A stretch of DNA of 64,000 nucleotides from Roseococcus microcysteis (GTDB taxonomy: Bacteria; Pseudomonadota; Alphaproteobacteria; Acetobacterales; Acetobacteraceae). The stretch is taken from the NCBI RefSeq assembly GCF_014764365.1, contig NZ_CP061718.1, forward strand, positions 2,496,501-2,560,500. Direction: 5' to 3'. Each line of letters starts with the position of its first letter. Position 1 is the first letter of the stretch. The translations under genes and the position numbers were made by a program. Below, in pieces: positions 46,941 through 55,152 of this stretch. The notes beneath the pieces were generated by a model. The model saw nothing but the letters and a program-made list of their open reading frames with translations. It did no database searches and was not told where the DNA came from.

Positions 46941-48883
46941 CAGTTGATCTTCACCAGCGGCGCCTGGATGGTCATGATGCCATTCGCCTTGTGCGTGACC
47001 ATCACGCCGGAGGTCTCGAGGTTCAGCGAGGCCTTCACCGTGATCATCATGGCCTCCAGCTCGATTCCCATGGGCGTCATGTGGATCTTGCTGCCGCCGC
47101 AGGTCAGCGTGATGGACTGCAAGGCCTCGATCTCGATCTTGCCGAGGCTCGCCTTGGTCGAGATGTTGCCCAGCTCCACCAGCGTGGACTGGTTCCCCAT
47201 CGAGACCTTGGTGTCCATGTTCCCCATCTTCACCAGCAGGCTTTCATTCCCCTGCGTGATGGTGGCGCTGCGGTCGAGCTTCACCGTCTCGGTGTGCTTG
47301 CCGTCCACCGTCTCGGTGCGGTGGCGCTTGATCGTCTCGGTGCGGTCGTTCTTGACCAGCAGCGTCATGTCCTTCTCGGCCTGGACGTGGATCTCCTCCG
47401 AACCCTTCTTGTCCTCGAAGCGCAGCTCGTTGAAGTTGGACGCCCCTCCCCCCTTGCTGGAGCGCGTCTTGAAGCCCGATTGCGTCTTGTTGGCCGGCAG
47501 CGCGTAGATGGGCTTCTGCTCGGCGTTGTAGACGCTGCCGATGATGACGGGCCGGTCGGGGTCGCCGCTGACGAAGGCCACCAGCACCTCGTCCCCCACG
47601 CGCGGCAAGGTCCAGGACCCGCCCCAGGCGCCGGCGAAGCCCTGCGCCACCCGCACCCAGCAGGAGGAGGCGTCGTCGCGCGGGCCCGCGCGGTCCCACA
47701 GGAAATGCACCTTCACCCGGCCGTATTCGTCGCAATGGATCTCCTCGCCCGCCGCGCCGGTGACGATGGCGCTGTGCACGCCGGGCATGGGTGGGCGCGG
47801 GCGCGGAGCGGCGGGGCGCCAGGGCCGGTCGGCCGCCATCAGCACCAGGCGGCTGGAATAGCCCGCGGTGCCATCGCCCGCGAGCTGCGTCTCGTCATAG
47901 GCCTCGTGAACCACCTCGTTCAGCAGCCAGGTCAGCGGCGAGGTGGCGTCCAGCCCGTGCAGCACGCGCACCCGCCCGCCCGCGAACAGGGTGGGGTCAT
48001 TGCCCGAGGCCGAGACGAGGTCCGCGCCCGCCTCATACCCCTCCATGCCGAGCTTGGCCGGGTCCGCGTCGGGCCGGGCCGCGCTGCCGCCGGGCCATTG
48101 GTAGATCTCGAAAGCCGCGGCGCCGGGGGAGTTCAGCACCGTCGCCGCCTCTTTCTCCAGCAGGCGGGAGGGGTTCAGCCCGTCATGGTCGTCCAGCTTC
48201 ATCTTGCCGGGCCGCAGCGCGGAGACGGGGCGCCATTCGGTCAGCGCGCCCATCACATCCGCATCGGGGCGGATCACCTGGGGGTCGCCTTGCACCAGCG
48301 GATAGTCGGCGTTGGCGCCGCCGATGACGAGGGTGTGCGCGCTTTCCGTGTGTTCGAAGAAATAGCCGCAGCCCACCTCCTCCAGCAGGCGCTGGGCGAA
48401 GTCGAGGTCGGTCTCGTTGAACTGCACGCAATAGCCGCGCGGCGTGGTGGGCACCGAGCCGCCCCAGCGCACCGGCGCCACCTGGTTCTCGCCCAGGATC
48501 GTGCCCACGATGTCCTTGACCGACTTGTCCTGGAAGATGCGGCAATCCCCGGTGCGGGAGAGCATCCACAGCCTCGGCACCGCCTCGATCACATAGGAGG
48601 CGAGGCCCCGCCCATAGGGCCCGACGCGCGAGAAGCTGCGCACGATGGCGTGGAAATGCCGCGGGGCCACATGGCCCGTGGTGATGGTGCAGGTCACGGG
48701 CTTGCCGATGAGGGCGGAGGGCGCCAGCTCCATCTCGGTGGAGATGACCTCGGCGGACAGCGCGAAGGGCGCGCCGATGGCCTCGCGCACCGAGAGGCGG
48801 CGCAGCACCAGCGCATCCGGCCCCAGCGTGGTGCTGATGCTCAGAAGCCGGCTGGTCTGGGTCATCTCCAGCGCGCCGCTCAA
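46940..48883 (-). CDS. vgrG: Type VI secretion spike protein VgrG (TssI)
   Basis: A 647-aa spike protein with gp27-like and gp5-like parts. Recognisable blocks: an early RRLSVREAIGAPFALSAEV, QFNETDLDFAQRLLEEVGCGYFFEH, EYGRVKVHFLWDRAG, SSCWVRVAQGFAGAWGGSW and PRVGDEVLVAFVSGDPDRP. A C-terminal beta-helix follows with repeated TKVSMGNQ- and TLVELGN-type strands. It ends without an effector domain. The TTG at 48883 is preferred to the ATG six codons later because AAGGGAG lies 7 nt upstream; that site is inside a hairpin. Confidence 0.95.
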   Translation of the reverse strand: MSGALEMTQTSRLLSISTTLGPDALVLRRLSVREAIGAPFALSAEVISTEMELAPSALIGKPVTCTITTGHVAPRHFHAIVRSFSRVGPYGRGLASYVIEAVPRLWMLSRTGDCRIFQDKSVKDIVGTILGENQVAPVRWGGSVPTTPRGYCVQFNETDLDFAQRLLEEVGCGYFFEHTESAHTLVIGGANADYPLVQGDPQVIRPDADVMGALTEWRPVSALRPGKMKLDDHDGLNPSRLLEKEAATVLNSPGAAAFEIYQWPGGSAARPDADPAKLGMEGYEAGADLVSASGNDPTLFAGGRVRVLHGLDATSPLTWLLNEVVHEAYDETQLAGDGTAGYSSRLVLMAADRPWRPAAPRPRPPMPGVHSAIVTGAAGEEIHCDEYGRVKVHFLWDRAGPRDDASSCWVRVAQGFAGAWGGSWTLPRVGDEVLVAFVSGDPDRPVIIGSVYNAEQKPIYALPANKTQSGFKTRSSKGGGASNFNELRFEDKKGSEEIHVQAEKDMTLLVKNDRTETIKRHRTETVDGKHTETVKLDRSATITQGNESLLVKMGNMDTKVSMGNQSTLVELGNISTKASLGKIEIEALQSITLTCGGSKIHMTPMGIELEAMMITVKASLNLETSGVMVTHKANGIMTIQAPLVKIN

Positions 48884-48889
48884 CCGCTC

Positions 48890-48913
48890 GCTCCCTTGGT
48901 TTTCCCAGGGAGC
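48890..48913 (-). promoter_or_regulatory. Hairpin burying the vgrG ribosome-binding site
   Basis: On the reverse strand GCTCCCTGGG, loop AAAA, and CCAAGGGAGC pair over nine of ten positions. The right arm contains the AAGGGAG Shine-Dalgarno for vgrG (TTG start at 48883). The stem could hold vgrG translation off until melted. It also lies after the WD40-caspase gene and might act as a processing site. Confidence 0.55.
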
Positions 48914-48947
48914 ATAGGCCGGAGGCGCGACGCACTGGAAGCGCCGG

Positions 48948-51839
48948 TCACCGCGGCGCCCCCGCCAGGGGGAAGGAGCGCAGGTCGCGCTGGGCGGAGC
49001 GGAACACCGCGTCCTGCCGGTGCTGGCGCTCGGCCGCCAGTTGCGGCACTCGGCGCGTCACCCATTCCCCCAGCGCGAGCGCCGAGACGCGCCCCTCCTG
49101 GTCCGCCGGCGCGCGGCCGGTCAGCCCTTCCCTGACGGCGAAGGCGAAGACGCCGTTGCGGTCGTCATAGCTGTCCAGCGCCTCCTGCACCGAGGTGCTG
49201 GCGGCCAGCAGGAAGCGCCCCGTCTCGTTGCCCAGCGCCGCCAGGCTATCAATGGTGAGCTGCCCGGCATGGCAGGTGTCAATGAACAGGAACCCGTCCC
49301 GCGCGCGGATGCGGGCCAGGGCCGCCACCAGCGCGCCCTCGTCCAGCGCGGACCGTTGCAGGGCCTGCATGTCGGCGGTGGGGGCGGCCACCTCGTGCGG
49401 CAGGAAGAGGAAGCGGCGGTCGCCCTCCGCGCGGATGCCGTGGCCCGCCAGATACAGCACGAAGGTGTCCTCGGGCCGGGCCAGCCGGGCCGCGGCGTCC
49501 AGCGCGCCCAGGATGTTCGCGCGGGTGGCCTGGGCATCGGTCAGCAGGGTGGCCACCACCTCGCGGAAGACGCCCGCGCCGCGCGCGCGCAGCGTGTCCA
49601 CCACCGTGCGCGCATCGGCCACCGCGAAGCGCAGGTTCAATTCGCGCACCGCGTATTGGTCCACGCCCACCGCCACCACGATGAGGCGCCCCGCGCCGGG
49701 GGTGGTGGCGGCGGCACCGGCGCGGCGCAGCTCCAGCGCCGGGCCCTCGGCAAACAGCGCCTGGTCGTCGGCGTAGAGCCGCGCCGCCACGCGGTTGGGC
49801 CCGGGGTCGAGCGGCACTTCCAGCTCGGCCCGGCCCGGCGCGGTGGGGCTGCGCATGGCCAGCCGCCCATTCACCATGACATCCAGCGGGCCGAGCCCCA
49901 GGCCACGGTCGGACAGATCGAAGGAAAGGCGCAGCGCCGTCGCCTCGCCCGGCAGCTCCGCCGTGCCCCAGGGCAGGGCCACGCAGCCCTCGGGGGTGAC
50001 GGCGCAGGCCTCGCCGGGCGCCAGCGCCGGCAGGCGGCCGATGCGGGCGCGCACATCGCCGAGTTCGGCCATGCGGTCCTGGGCCGGGCGCGGATCACCC
50101 GCCAGCCGGGCGCGCACGGCGGCGGGCGCGAAAAGGGCACGGTAGGCCTGCTGGAAACTGGCCCATTCCGGCGTCTGCGCGCGGCCATTGTTGAGATGGA
50201 CCCCCACCAGCTCCTGCCCGCCCAGGGGGGCGTGGTCGAACAGGCCCTCGGGCGTGAACATCACCCAGCGCACGGCATCGGCATGGACGAAGAGGGCCGC
50301 GCGCTCCGTCATGCGCGGCCCGTCCAGGCCGATCCAGCGCAGCGTGCCATCGCCCAGCGCCACCACGGCGACCCCTTCCAGCGCCACCACGCCCCAGGCG
50401 GTGGCGGGCAGCGGCAGTTCGGCGAGGAGGCGGCCCTGGCGGTCATAGCGGCGCAGCGCGGTGTCCCAGCCCAGCAGGAAGCTCTCGCCATCGGGGGCGA
50501 TGGCCAGGCTGCGGCTGAACTCGCCGGGGGCTTCGGGCAGCGGGCGGCCATTGAGGCGCGGGCGGTCGCGGTTCTGCCAATCGGTCACCTGCAGGCGCGG
50601 GGCCTCGCGCCGCGCCGCGGCCAGCCCCTCGGCCCCGCCCGGCTCCAGCCGCCCGGCGGCGGCGTCGAAGCGCAGCCGGGGGCCGTGCGGGGCCAGGGCG
50701 AAGCCCAGCACCCGCCCATCGGCGCTGGCCATGAGCCGCCCGCCCGTCGCACGGAAATCGGCACTGGGCGCGGTGGGCGAATGCGCCAGCGCGCCATCGG
50801 GGGTGATGCGCCCCCAGCCCGGATCGGCGGCGGCGAAGGCCACGCCGCCCATGGGCAGCGGCAGCAGATGCGCGATGGCGTCCCGCGCGGCGGGGATGTC
50901 GCGCGGCGGGCCCAGGCCGAAATCCGCCCAGCGGCGCACCACGAAGGTAGGCTGGCCGGGCACGGCGGCGGCCGCCCGCGCATAGCCCGCGGCATGGAGC
51001 TGCACGCCGCCCTGCCCGTCGCCCGCCCAGGTCACGGCGGGCAATCCTTCGCCCACCAGGCGCGAGGTGTCGGGCGTCAGCACCGGCGCGAGGTCGGTGC
51101 CCGAGACCACCTCCACCCGCAGCCGGTCCTCGAAGCCCACCGCCAGCAAAGTGCCATCGGGCGACCACGCCACGCCATAGGGTCGCGCGCCCTGCACCGG
51201 GGCGCGGGCGGCCACGCGCCGCCCCTGCCCGTCATGCAGCCGCACCTGCCCATCGGCCGAGGTGGAGGCGAGGCGCCCGTCGCGCGAGAAGGCCACCATG
51301 CGCGCCGCGCCCTGCCAGCCCTGGCTGTCCTCGAAGATCAGCCTGCCCTGCCGCGCGTCGAAGACGCGGATGCCCGCGCGCGCGCCGAGCGCCACCGCCA
51401 GCCGCGCCCCGTCGGAAGAGACGGCCATGTGCAGCACCGGCGCCGGCAGGCCGGGCAGCCGCGCCAGCATCCGCCCGCTGCCCGTGTCGAAGAGGTAGAT
51501 GGCGAAGGCCCCGTCCCAGCCATGGCCGGTGAAGCCCGCCGCGAAGGCGCGCGTGCCGTCGGGCGTCAGCGCCACGGCATAGAGCTCACCCTCGCCGCGC
51601 GGGCCGATGGGCGGGCGCAGCACGCCCAGCGCCGCGCCATCGGGCAGGGACCAGAGGCGCAGCGTCTTGTCATCCCCCACCGAGGCGAGGATGCGCCCCG
51701 CCGCGTCGGTGGCCAGGCGCGAGACGGGCGCGCTATGGGCGCCCGCCTCCACCCGCAGCACCGGCTCACGCGGGGGGTCGGCCCGGGCCGCGCCGGCCCA
51801 GAGCAGGCCGAGCGCGAGAAGGAGCCAGGCGGCCCGCAT
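48948..51839 (-). CDS. Secreted WD40-repeat protein with C-terminal caspase-like (C14) domain
   Basis: A 963-aa protein. A Sec signal (about 1-21, ending ARADPP) is followed by WD40/beta-propeller repeats (about 30-450), as in LRLWSLPDGA, AVALTPDGTRAFAAG and VRLHDGQG. A linker leads to a caspase-like domain (about 700-963) with IVVAVGVDQYAVRELNL, His800 in YLAGHGIRAEG and Cys856 in FIDTCHAGQL. It is likely a Lys/Arg-type (metacaspase-like) protease in the periplasm. It overlaps the SH3 lipoprotein gene (TGATG) and precedes vgrG, so it may be a T6SS-associated envelope factor or part of a separate stress response. Confidence 0.85.
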   Translation of the reverse strand: MRAAWLLLALGLLWAGAARADPPREPVLRVEAGAHSAPVSRLATDAAGRILASVGDDKTLRLWSLPDGAALGVLRPPIGPRGEGELYAVALTPDGTRAFAAGFTGHGWDGAFAIYLFDTGSGRMLARLPGLPAPVLHMAVSSDGARLAVALGARAGIRVFDARQGRLIFEDSQGWQGAARMVAFSRDGRLASTSADGQVRLHDGQGRRVAARAPVQGARPYGVAWSPDGTLLAVGFEDRLRVEVVSGTDLAPVLTPDTSRLVGEGLPAVTWAGDGQGGVQLHAAGYARAAAAVPGQPTFVVRRWADFGLGPPRDIPAARDAIAHLLPLPMGGVAFAAADPGWGRITPDGALAHSPTAPSADFRATGGRLMASADGRVLGFALAPHGPRLRFDAAAGRLEPGGAEGLAAARREAPRLQVTDWQNRDRPRLNGRPLPEAPGEFSRSLAIAPDGESFLLGWDTALRRYDRQGRLLAELPLPATAWGVVALEGVAVVALGDGTLRWIGLDGPRMTERAALFVHADAVRWVMFTPEGLFDHAPLGGQELVGVHLNNGRAQTPEWASFQQAYRALFAPAAVRARLAGDPRPAQDRMAELGDVRARIGRLPALAPGEACAVTPEGCVALPWGTAELPGEATALRLSFDLSDRGLGLGPLDVMVNGRLAMRSPTAPGRAELEVPLDPGPNRVAARLYADDQALFAEGPALELRRAGAAATTPGAGRLIVVAVGVDQYAVRELNLRFAVADARTVVDTLRARGAGVFREVVATLLTDAQATRANILGALDAAARLARPEDTFVLYLAGHGIRAEGDRRFLFLPHEVAAPTADMQALQRSALDEGALVAALARIRARDGFLFIDTCHAGQLTIDSLAALGNETGRFLLAASTSVQEALDSYDDRNGVFAFAVREGLTGRAPADQEGRVSALALGEWVTRRVPQLAAERQHRQDAVFRSAQRDLRSFPLAGAPR

Positions 51840-52834
51840 CAGCCCGCCAGTTCGAAGCCACCCGACTGCGCGAGGCGCTCCACATTGCCCAGGCTGTCGT
51901 TGAAGCCCTCGCGCCGCACCAGGTTCGTGGCGGCGAGGCTGCGCACGTCGCCGCCCGCCACTTCGGGCGACTGGCCGAGCGTCGCGGCCTGGCCGCGCGT
52001 GGTCTGGAAGGCCGAGGTGGGCGCATAGCCGCGCACGCCCGAGGAGGTCTCGACCAAGGTGAAGCCGTCGCGGCCGGGGCGGGCCGAGACCACCTCGCGC
52101 GCATTGATCTGCGCCACCTCGGCGCTGCTGCTGCTGGGCGTCAGCCGCACCGGCACGGATTGCCGCGCGGTGACGCGCACGGATTGCGACCGGCTGGCCA
52201 CCGCGCGCTGCACGCTGTCCTTGCCGCCGGGCACCACATTGTCCACGGCCGTGTCGAACTCCGCCGCGCGGGTGCCGATGCGGCCGCTGATGGTGCGGGC
52301 GAGCTGGATGTCGCGCTCGGTCCGCGCGCGGATATCGGCCATCTGCGCCTGGGCGGCGGGGCGGCTGATGCGCCCGTCGCGCAGCGCCACCCGCACGCGC
52401 GCGGCGGAGTGGAAGCGGCAATCCATCAGCTGGTTGAAGGCGACCTGCGTGCGGTCGAGCTGCGCGTTCTCGCGCGAGAGGTCGTTCACGATCTGCGCCG
52501 TCACGGCCGCCTGGTCCTGCGCCTGGCGCTGCACGGCCACCCAGTAGCCCGTGGCCGCGCCCGCCGCGCCGCCGGCGACGGCGCCGACCAGCGCTCCCTC
52601 CCACCGGCCGGAGGCGAGGCCGCCGATCAGCGCGCCGCCCACGGCGCCGATGGCGGCGCCCTGCAGGATGGCCTCGCCATAGAAATCGCCGGTGCTGTCC
52701 AGCGCCACCAGCTCGGCACGGCAGGCGTCGCGCCCGTCATCGGCGCCGATACGCCCGGCCTGGGTGCTGACACAGGCGGAGAGCATCACGGCCGCGGTCA
52801 GGGCGGCTGTGGCGCGGTATATCGGGCGCGGCAT
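51839..52834 (-). CDS. Lipoprotein with glycine zipper and SH3-like domain
   Basis: A 331-aa lipoprotein: the lipobox LSAC places Cys21 after cleavage. Residues 58-96 form a glycine zipper (GAAIGAVGGALIGG...), typical of membrane-inserting outer-membrane proteins. A helical/coiled-coil region follows (about 100-200), then an SH3-like domain (about 215-275) with VPVRLTPSSSSAEVAQINAR. It overlaps the WD40-caspase start as TGATG, so the two are translated together. Function is unknown; it may anchor the caspase protein or bind peptidoglycan. Confidence 0.75.
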   Translation of the reverse strand: MPRPIYRATAALTAAVMLSACVSTQAGRIGADDGRDACRAELVALDSTGDFYGEAILQGAAIGAVGGALIGGLASGRWEGALVGAVAGGAAGAATGYWVAVQRQAQDQAAVTAQIVNDLSRENAQLDRTQVAFNQLMDCRFHSAARVRVALRDGRISRPAAQAQMADIRARTERDIQLARTISGRIGTRAAEFDTAVDNVVPGGKDSVQRAVASRSQSVRVTARQSVPVRLTPSSSSAEVAQINAREVVSARPGRDGFTLVETSSGVRGYAPTSAFQTTRGQAATLGQSPEVAGGDVRSLAATNLVRREGFNDSLGNVERLAQSGGFELAG

Positions 52835-52905
52835 GGCGTTTCATCCCCTGGTTGTGGGGCGAGCGTAACGCGCGGCATGCGGGAAACGCCAGAGGCTTCG
52901 GCGGC

Positions 52906-53601
52906 TCAGGAAATCTCCCGGATCAGCTTGGCGCGGAGCGAGCGCGTCAGGTCCATGCGGCTGTCGGCCTGCATGACGAAGGCGCCGGGGCCGCCGATCA
53001 CGTCGCGTTCGTAGAGGGCGGCCAGGTTCTCCCCGCTGCGCGTCAGGCCGCCGGGCGCGATGGCCAGCGCGTTCACCACCATGCCGCGCCGCACCACGAT
53101 GTCCCGCGCGATGGGGGCGGGGCGGTGGCTGCGCATGTCCCCGGCATCGCCCGAGATGTCCATGACCAGCCGTTCCCCGGTGAAGGGGCCTTCGCGCAGC
53201 ATGTGGCTTGCGTGGTGGATGGCGTCGCCGATGGCGTTCCAGGATTGCGGCGTGCGGGGGGCGCCCAGCAGCGCCTCGGCGAAATCCTGCGCGCTGGCGA
53301 TACCGCCCACGCGCATCCAGTCCACCACCACCTGCGACCCGCCCGGCGTGCCCCATTCCAGCGCGGCCAGCCCGATGGCGCCACGTCGGCCGGAGGCGAT
53401 GGCCGCCAGCACGGCGGGGTGGGTGATGGCCTCGGCATAGCCCTCGCGCTGGAGGCGGAACTCCTCCTCGCCGATGGAGCCCGAGGCATCCATGGCCAGC
53501 ACCAGCAGCACGTCGAGCTGGGTTTGCGACTGCGCGCGGGCGGGCGCGGCCAGCAAGGCTGGGGCGGCGAGCAGGGCCCGCCGGACGAAGGGTGGTGCCA
53601 T
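52906..53601 (-). CDS. DUF1194 / von Willebrand factor A domain protein, exported
   Basis: A 231-aa protein with a twin-arginine-like signal (FVRRALLAAPALLAAP) and a VWA fold: the metal-site DASGS is at 38-42, LVMDISGDAGD follows, and later NALAIAP. It matches DUF1194, exported VWA proteins of unknown role. It lies 71 bp upstream of the SH3 lipoprotein gene in the same direction and may head that operon. ATG 53601 is preferred, with GAGG upstream; a GTG further up is possible. Confidence 0.82.
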   Translation of the reverse strand: MAPPFVRRALLAAPALLAAPARAQSQTQLDVLLVLAMDASGSIGEEEFRLQREGYAEAITHPAVLAAIASGRRGAIGLAALEWGTPGGSQVVVDWMRVGGIASAQDFAEALLGAPRTPQSWNAIGDAIHHASHMLREGPFTGERLVMDISGDAGDMRSHRPAPIARDIVVRRGMVVNALAIAPGGLTRSGENLAALYERDVIGGPGAFVMQADSRMDLTRSLRAKLIREIS

Positions 53602-53673
53602 GGGGGACCTCACGGCGCGAATGAAGCGCGAGCCTAGCGGCGCGGCCCCCGGGCCCGCCAGCGAAATACCGAC

Positions 53674-55077
53674 TCAGGCCTTCAGCAGCTTCTTCACCCC
53701 ATTGGCCATGGGGCGCTTGCCCTCGCCCACATAGGCCTCGTGGTTGTCCTCGATGAAGGCGGGGTCGTAGAGGTAGTTCACCATCAGCCCGGCACTTTCG
53801 CGCATGCCCTTCTCGGAGGTGTCGCCGCGCCAGTTCACCCGCTCCACCCGCGCGCCATTGGACAGGTGGAAATGCGCCACCGGATCGGCGGCGCGCTTGG
53901 GGTCGCGCCCGGCCTCCACGGCCACCCAGCGGGCGCAGAGCCGCGTCAGCACGCCTTCCAGCGCCTTGTTCGCCGCGGCATCCAGGTTGCGGCGGCCCAG
54001 CAGCAGGTGGAGCGCGGTCAGCGGCGCGACTTCGGGCGCGGCGCCGCTGGCGGCGCGGATGGCGTTGGCCTCCTCGGGCGTGAGCAAGGTGGTGTCGCCC
54101 GCCTCCTCCCGCTTGGACAGCCAGCGGCAGAAGCCCGGCACCGGCGAGAGGGTGGCGAATTGCTTGAGGTTCGGGAATTCGCGCCCCAGCACCTCCACCA
54201 CCCGCTTGATGAGGAAATTGCCGAAGGCGATTCCGTCCAGCCCGCGCTGGCAGTTGTTGATGGAGTAGAAGATCGCGGTATCGGCCTGGGTGGGGTCCAG
54301 CACATCGGCCGTCGGGTCCAGCAGCGCCTGCACGCTGGAAGCGAGCCCCTTCACCAGCGCGATCTCCACGAAGATCAGCGGCTCCTCCGGCATGCGGGGG
54401 TGGAAGAAGGCGTAGCAGCGGCGGTCGGAATCGAGGCGGTTCTTGAGGTCGTCCCAGCTTTCGATGCGGTGCACCGCCTCATAACGGATCAGCTTCTCCA
54501 GCAGCGCGGCGGGGCTGTTCCAGTCAATGCGACGCAATTCGAGGAAGCCCACATCGAACCAGGCGGCCAGCAGGCCGCGGAGGTCGGCCTCCAGGGCGCG
54601 CAGCAGCGGGTCGCCCTCGGCGGCGCGGAGCAGGTCCTCGCGCAGATCCACCAGCAGGCGCATGCCGTCCGGAATGGCCGCGAATTGCTGCAGCAGGCGG
54701 ATGCGCGGGGCCTCCAGCGCGCGGCGCATCTGCACCTTGGCGGCAGCGCGGGCGGCGGGGTCGGGGGCGGCGCTCCAGGCGGCGATGGCGCCTTCGACCG
54801 CCTTCGGGTCGGCATCGAAGCCGGCCAGGGTGCGCAGGAAGGCCAGGCGCTCCTCGCGCGGCAGGCTGCGATAGGCGGTGGCGAGCAGGGCGGCACGGCC
54901 ACGGGCCGAGACCTCACCCCCCTTGCCCGCCAGGCAGGCGCGCATCTGGGCCGCGATGTCCTGCGCCTCGGCCTCGCGCGTTCCCACGCGATCGGCCATG
55001 TCGCGCCACAGGCCCGTGACGCGGCGGAGCGCGCGGTCCATGAGGGTTTCGCCGGCAGGCAGCACCGTGTCTGGCAT
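53674..55077 (-). CDS. matA: Malonyl-CoA decarboxylase
   Basis: A 467-aa enzyme converting malonyl-CoA to acetyl-CoA and CO2. The N-terminal helical tetramerisation part is followed by the catalytic domain: RRCYAFFHPRMPEEPLIFVEIAL, IFYSINNCQRGL, FLIKRVVEVLGREFP, the active-site stretch TLSPVPGFCRWL, and HFHLSNGARVERVNW. MatB (malonyl-CoA synthetase) and a malonate transporter, often beside it in rhizobia, are not here. The second of two tandem ATGs is chosen for a better GGAG spacing. The C-terminus ends KKLLKA, with no peroxisomal-type signal. Confidence 0.94.
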   Translation of the reverse strand: MPDTVLPAGETLMDRALRRVTGLWRDMADRVGTREAEAQDIAAQMRACLAGKGGEVSARGRAALLATAYRSLPREERLAFLRTLAGFDADPKAVEGAIAAWSAAPDPAARAAAKVQMRRALEAPRIRLLQQFAAIPDGMRLLVDLREDLLRAAEGDPLLRALEADLRGLLAAWFDVGFLELRRIDWNSPAALLEKLIRYEAVHRIESWDDLKNRLDSDRRCYAFFHPRMPEEPLIFVEIALVKGLASSVQALLDPTADVLDPTQADTAIFYSINNCQRGLDGIAFGNFLIKRVVEVLGREFPNLKQFATLSPVPGFCRWLSKREEAGDTTLLTPEEANAIRAASGAAPEVAPLTALHLLLGRRNLDAAANKALEGVLTRLCARWVAVEAGRDPKRAADPVAHFHLSNGARVERVNWRGDTSEKGMRESAGLMVNYLYDPAFIEDNHEAYVGEGKRPMANGVKKLLKA

Positions 55078-55152
55078 CATCGTCTCCGTCAGCCCGGCAA
55101 TGTAGCGCGGAAATATCCGGAAACAAAGGACGATCGGGCGGCCGGGTTGCGT

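Noticed and set aside
46940-48883. Effector domain at the VgrG C-terminus
   Set aside because: The protein ends in the normal beta-helix strands (PLVKIN) with no extension.
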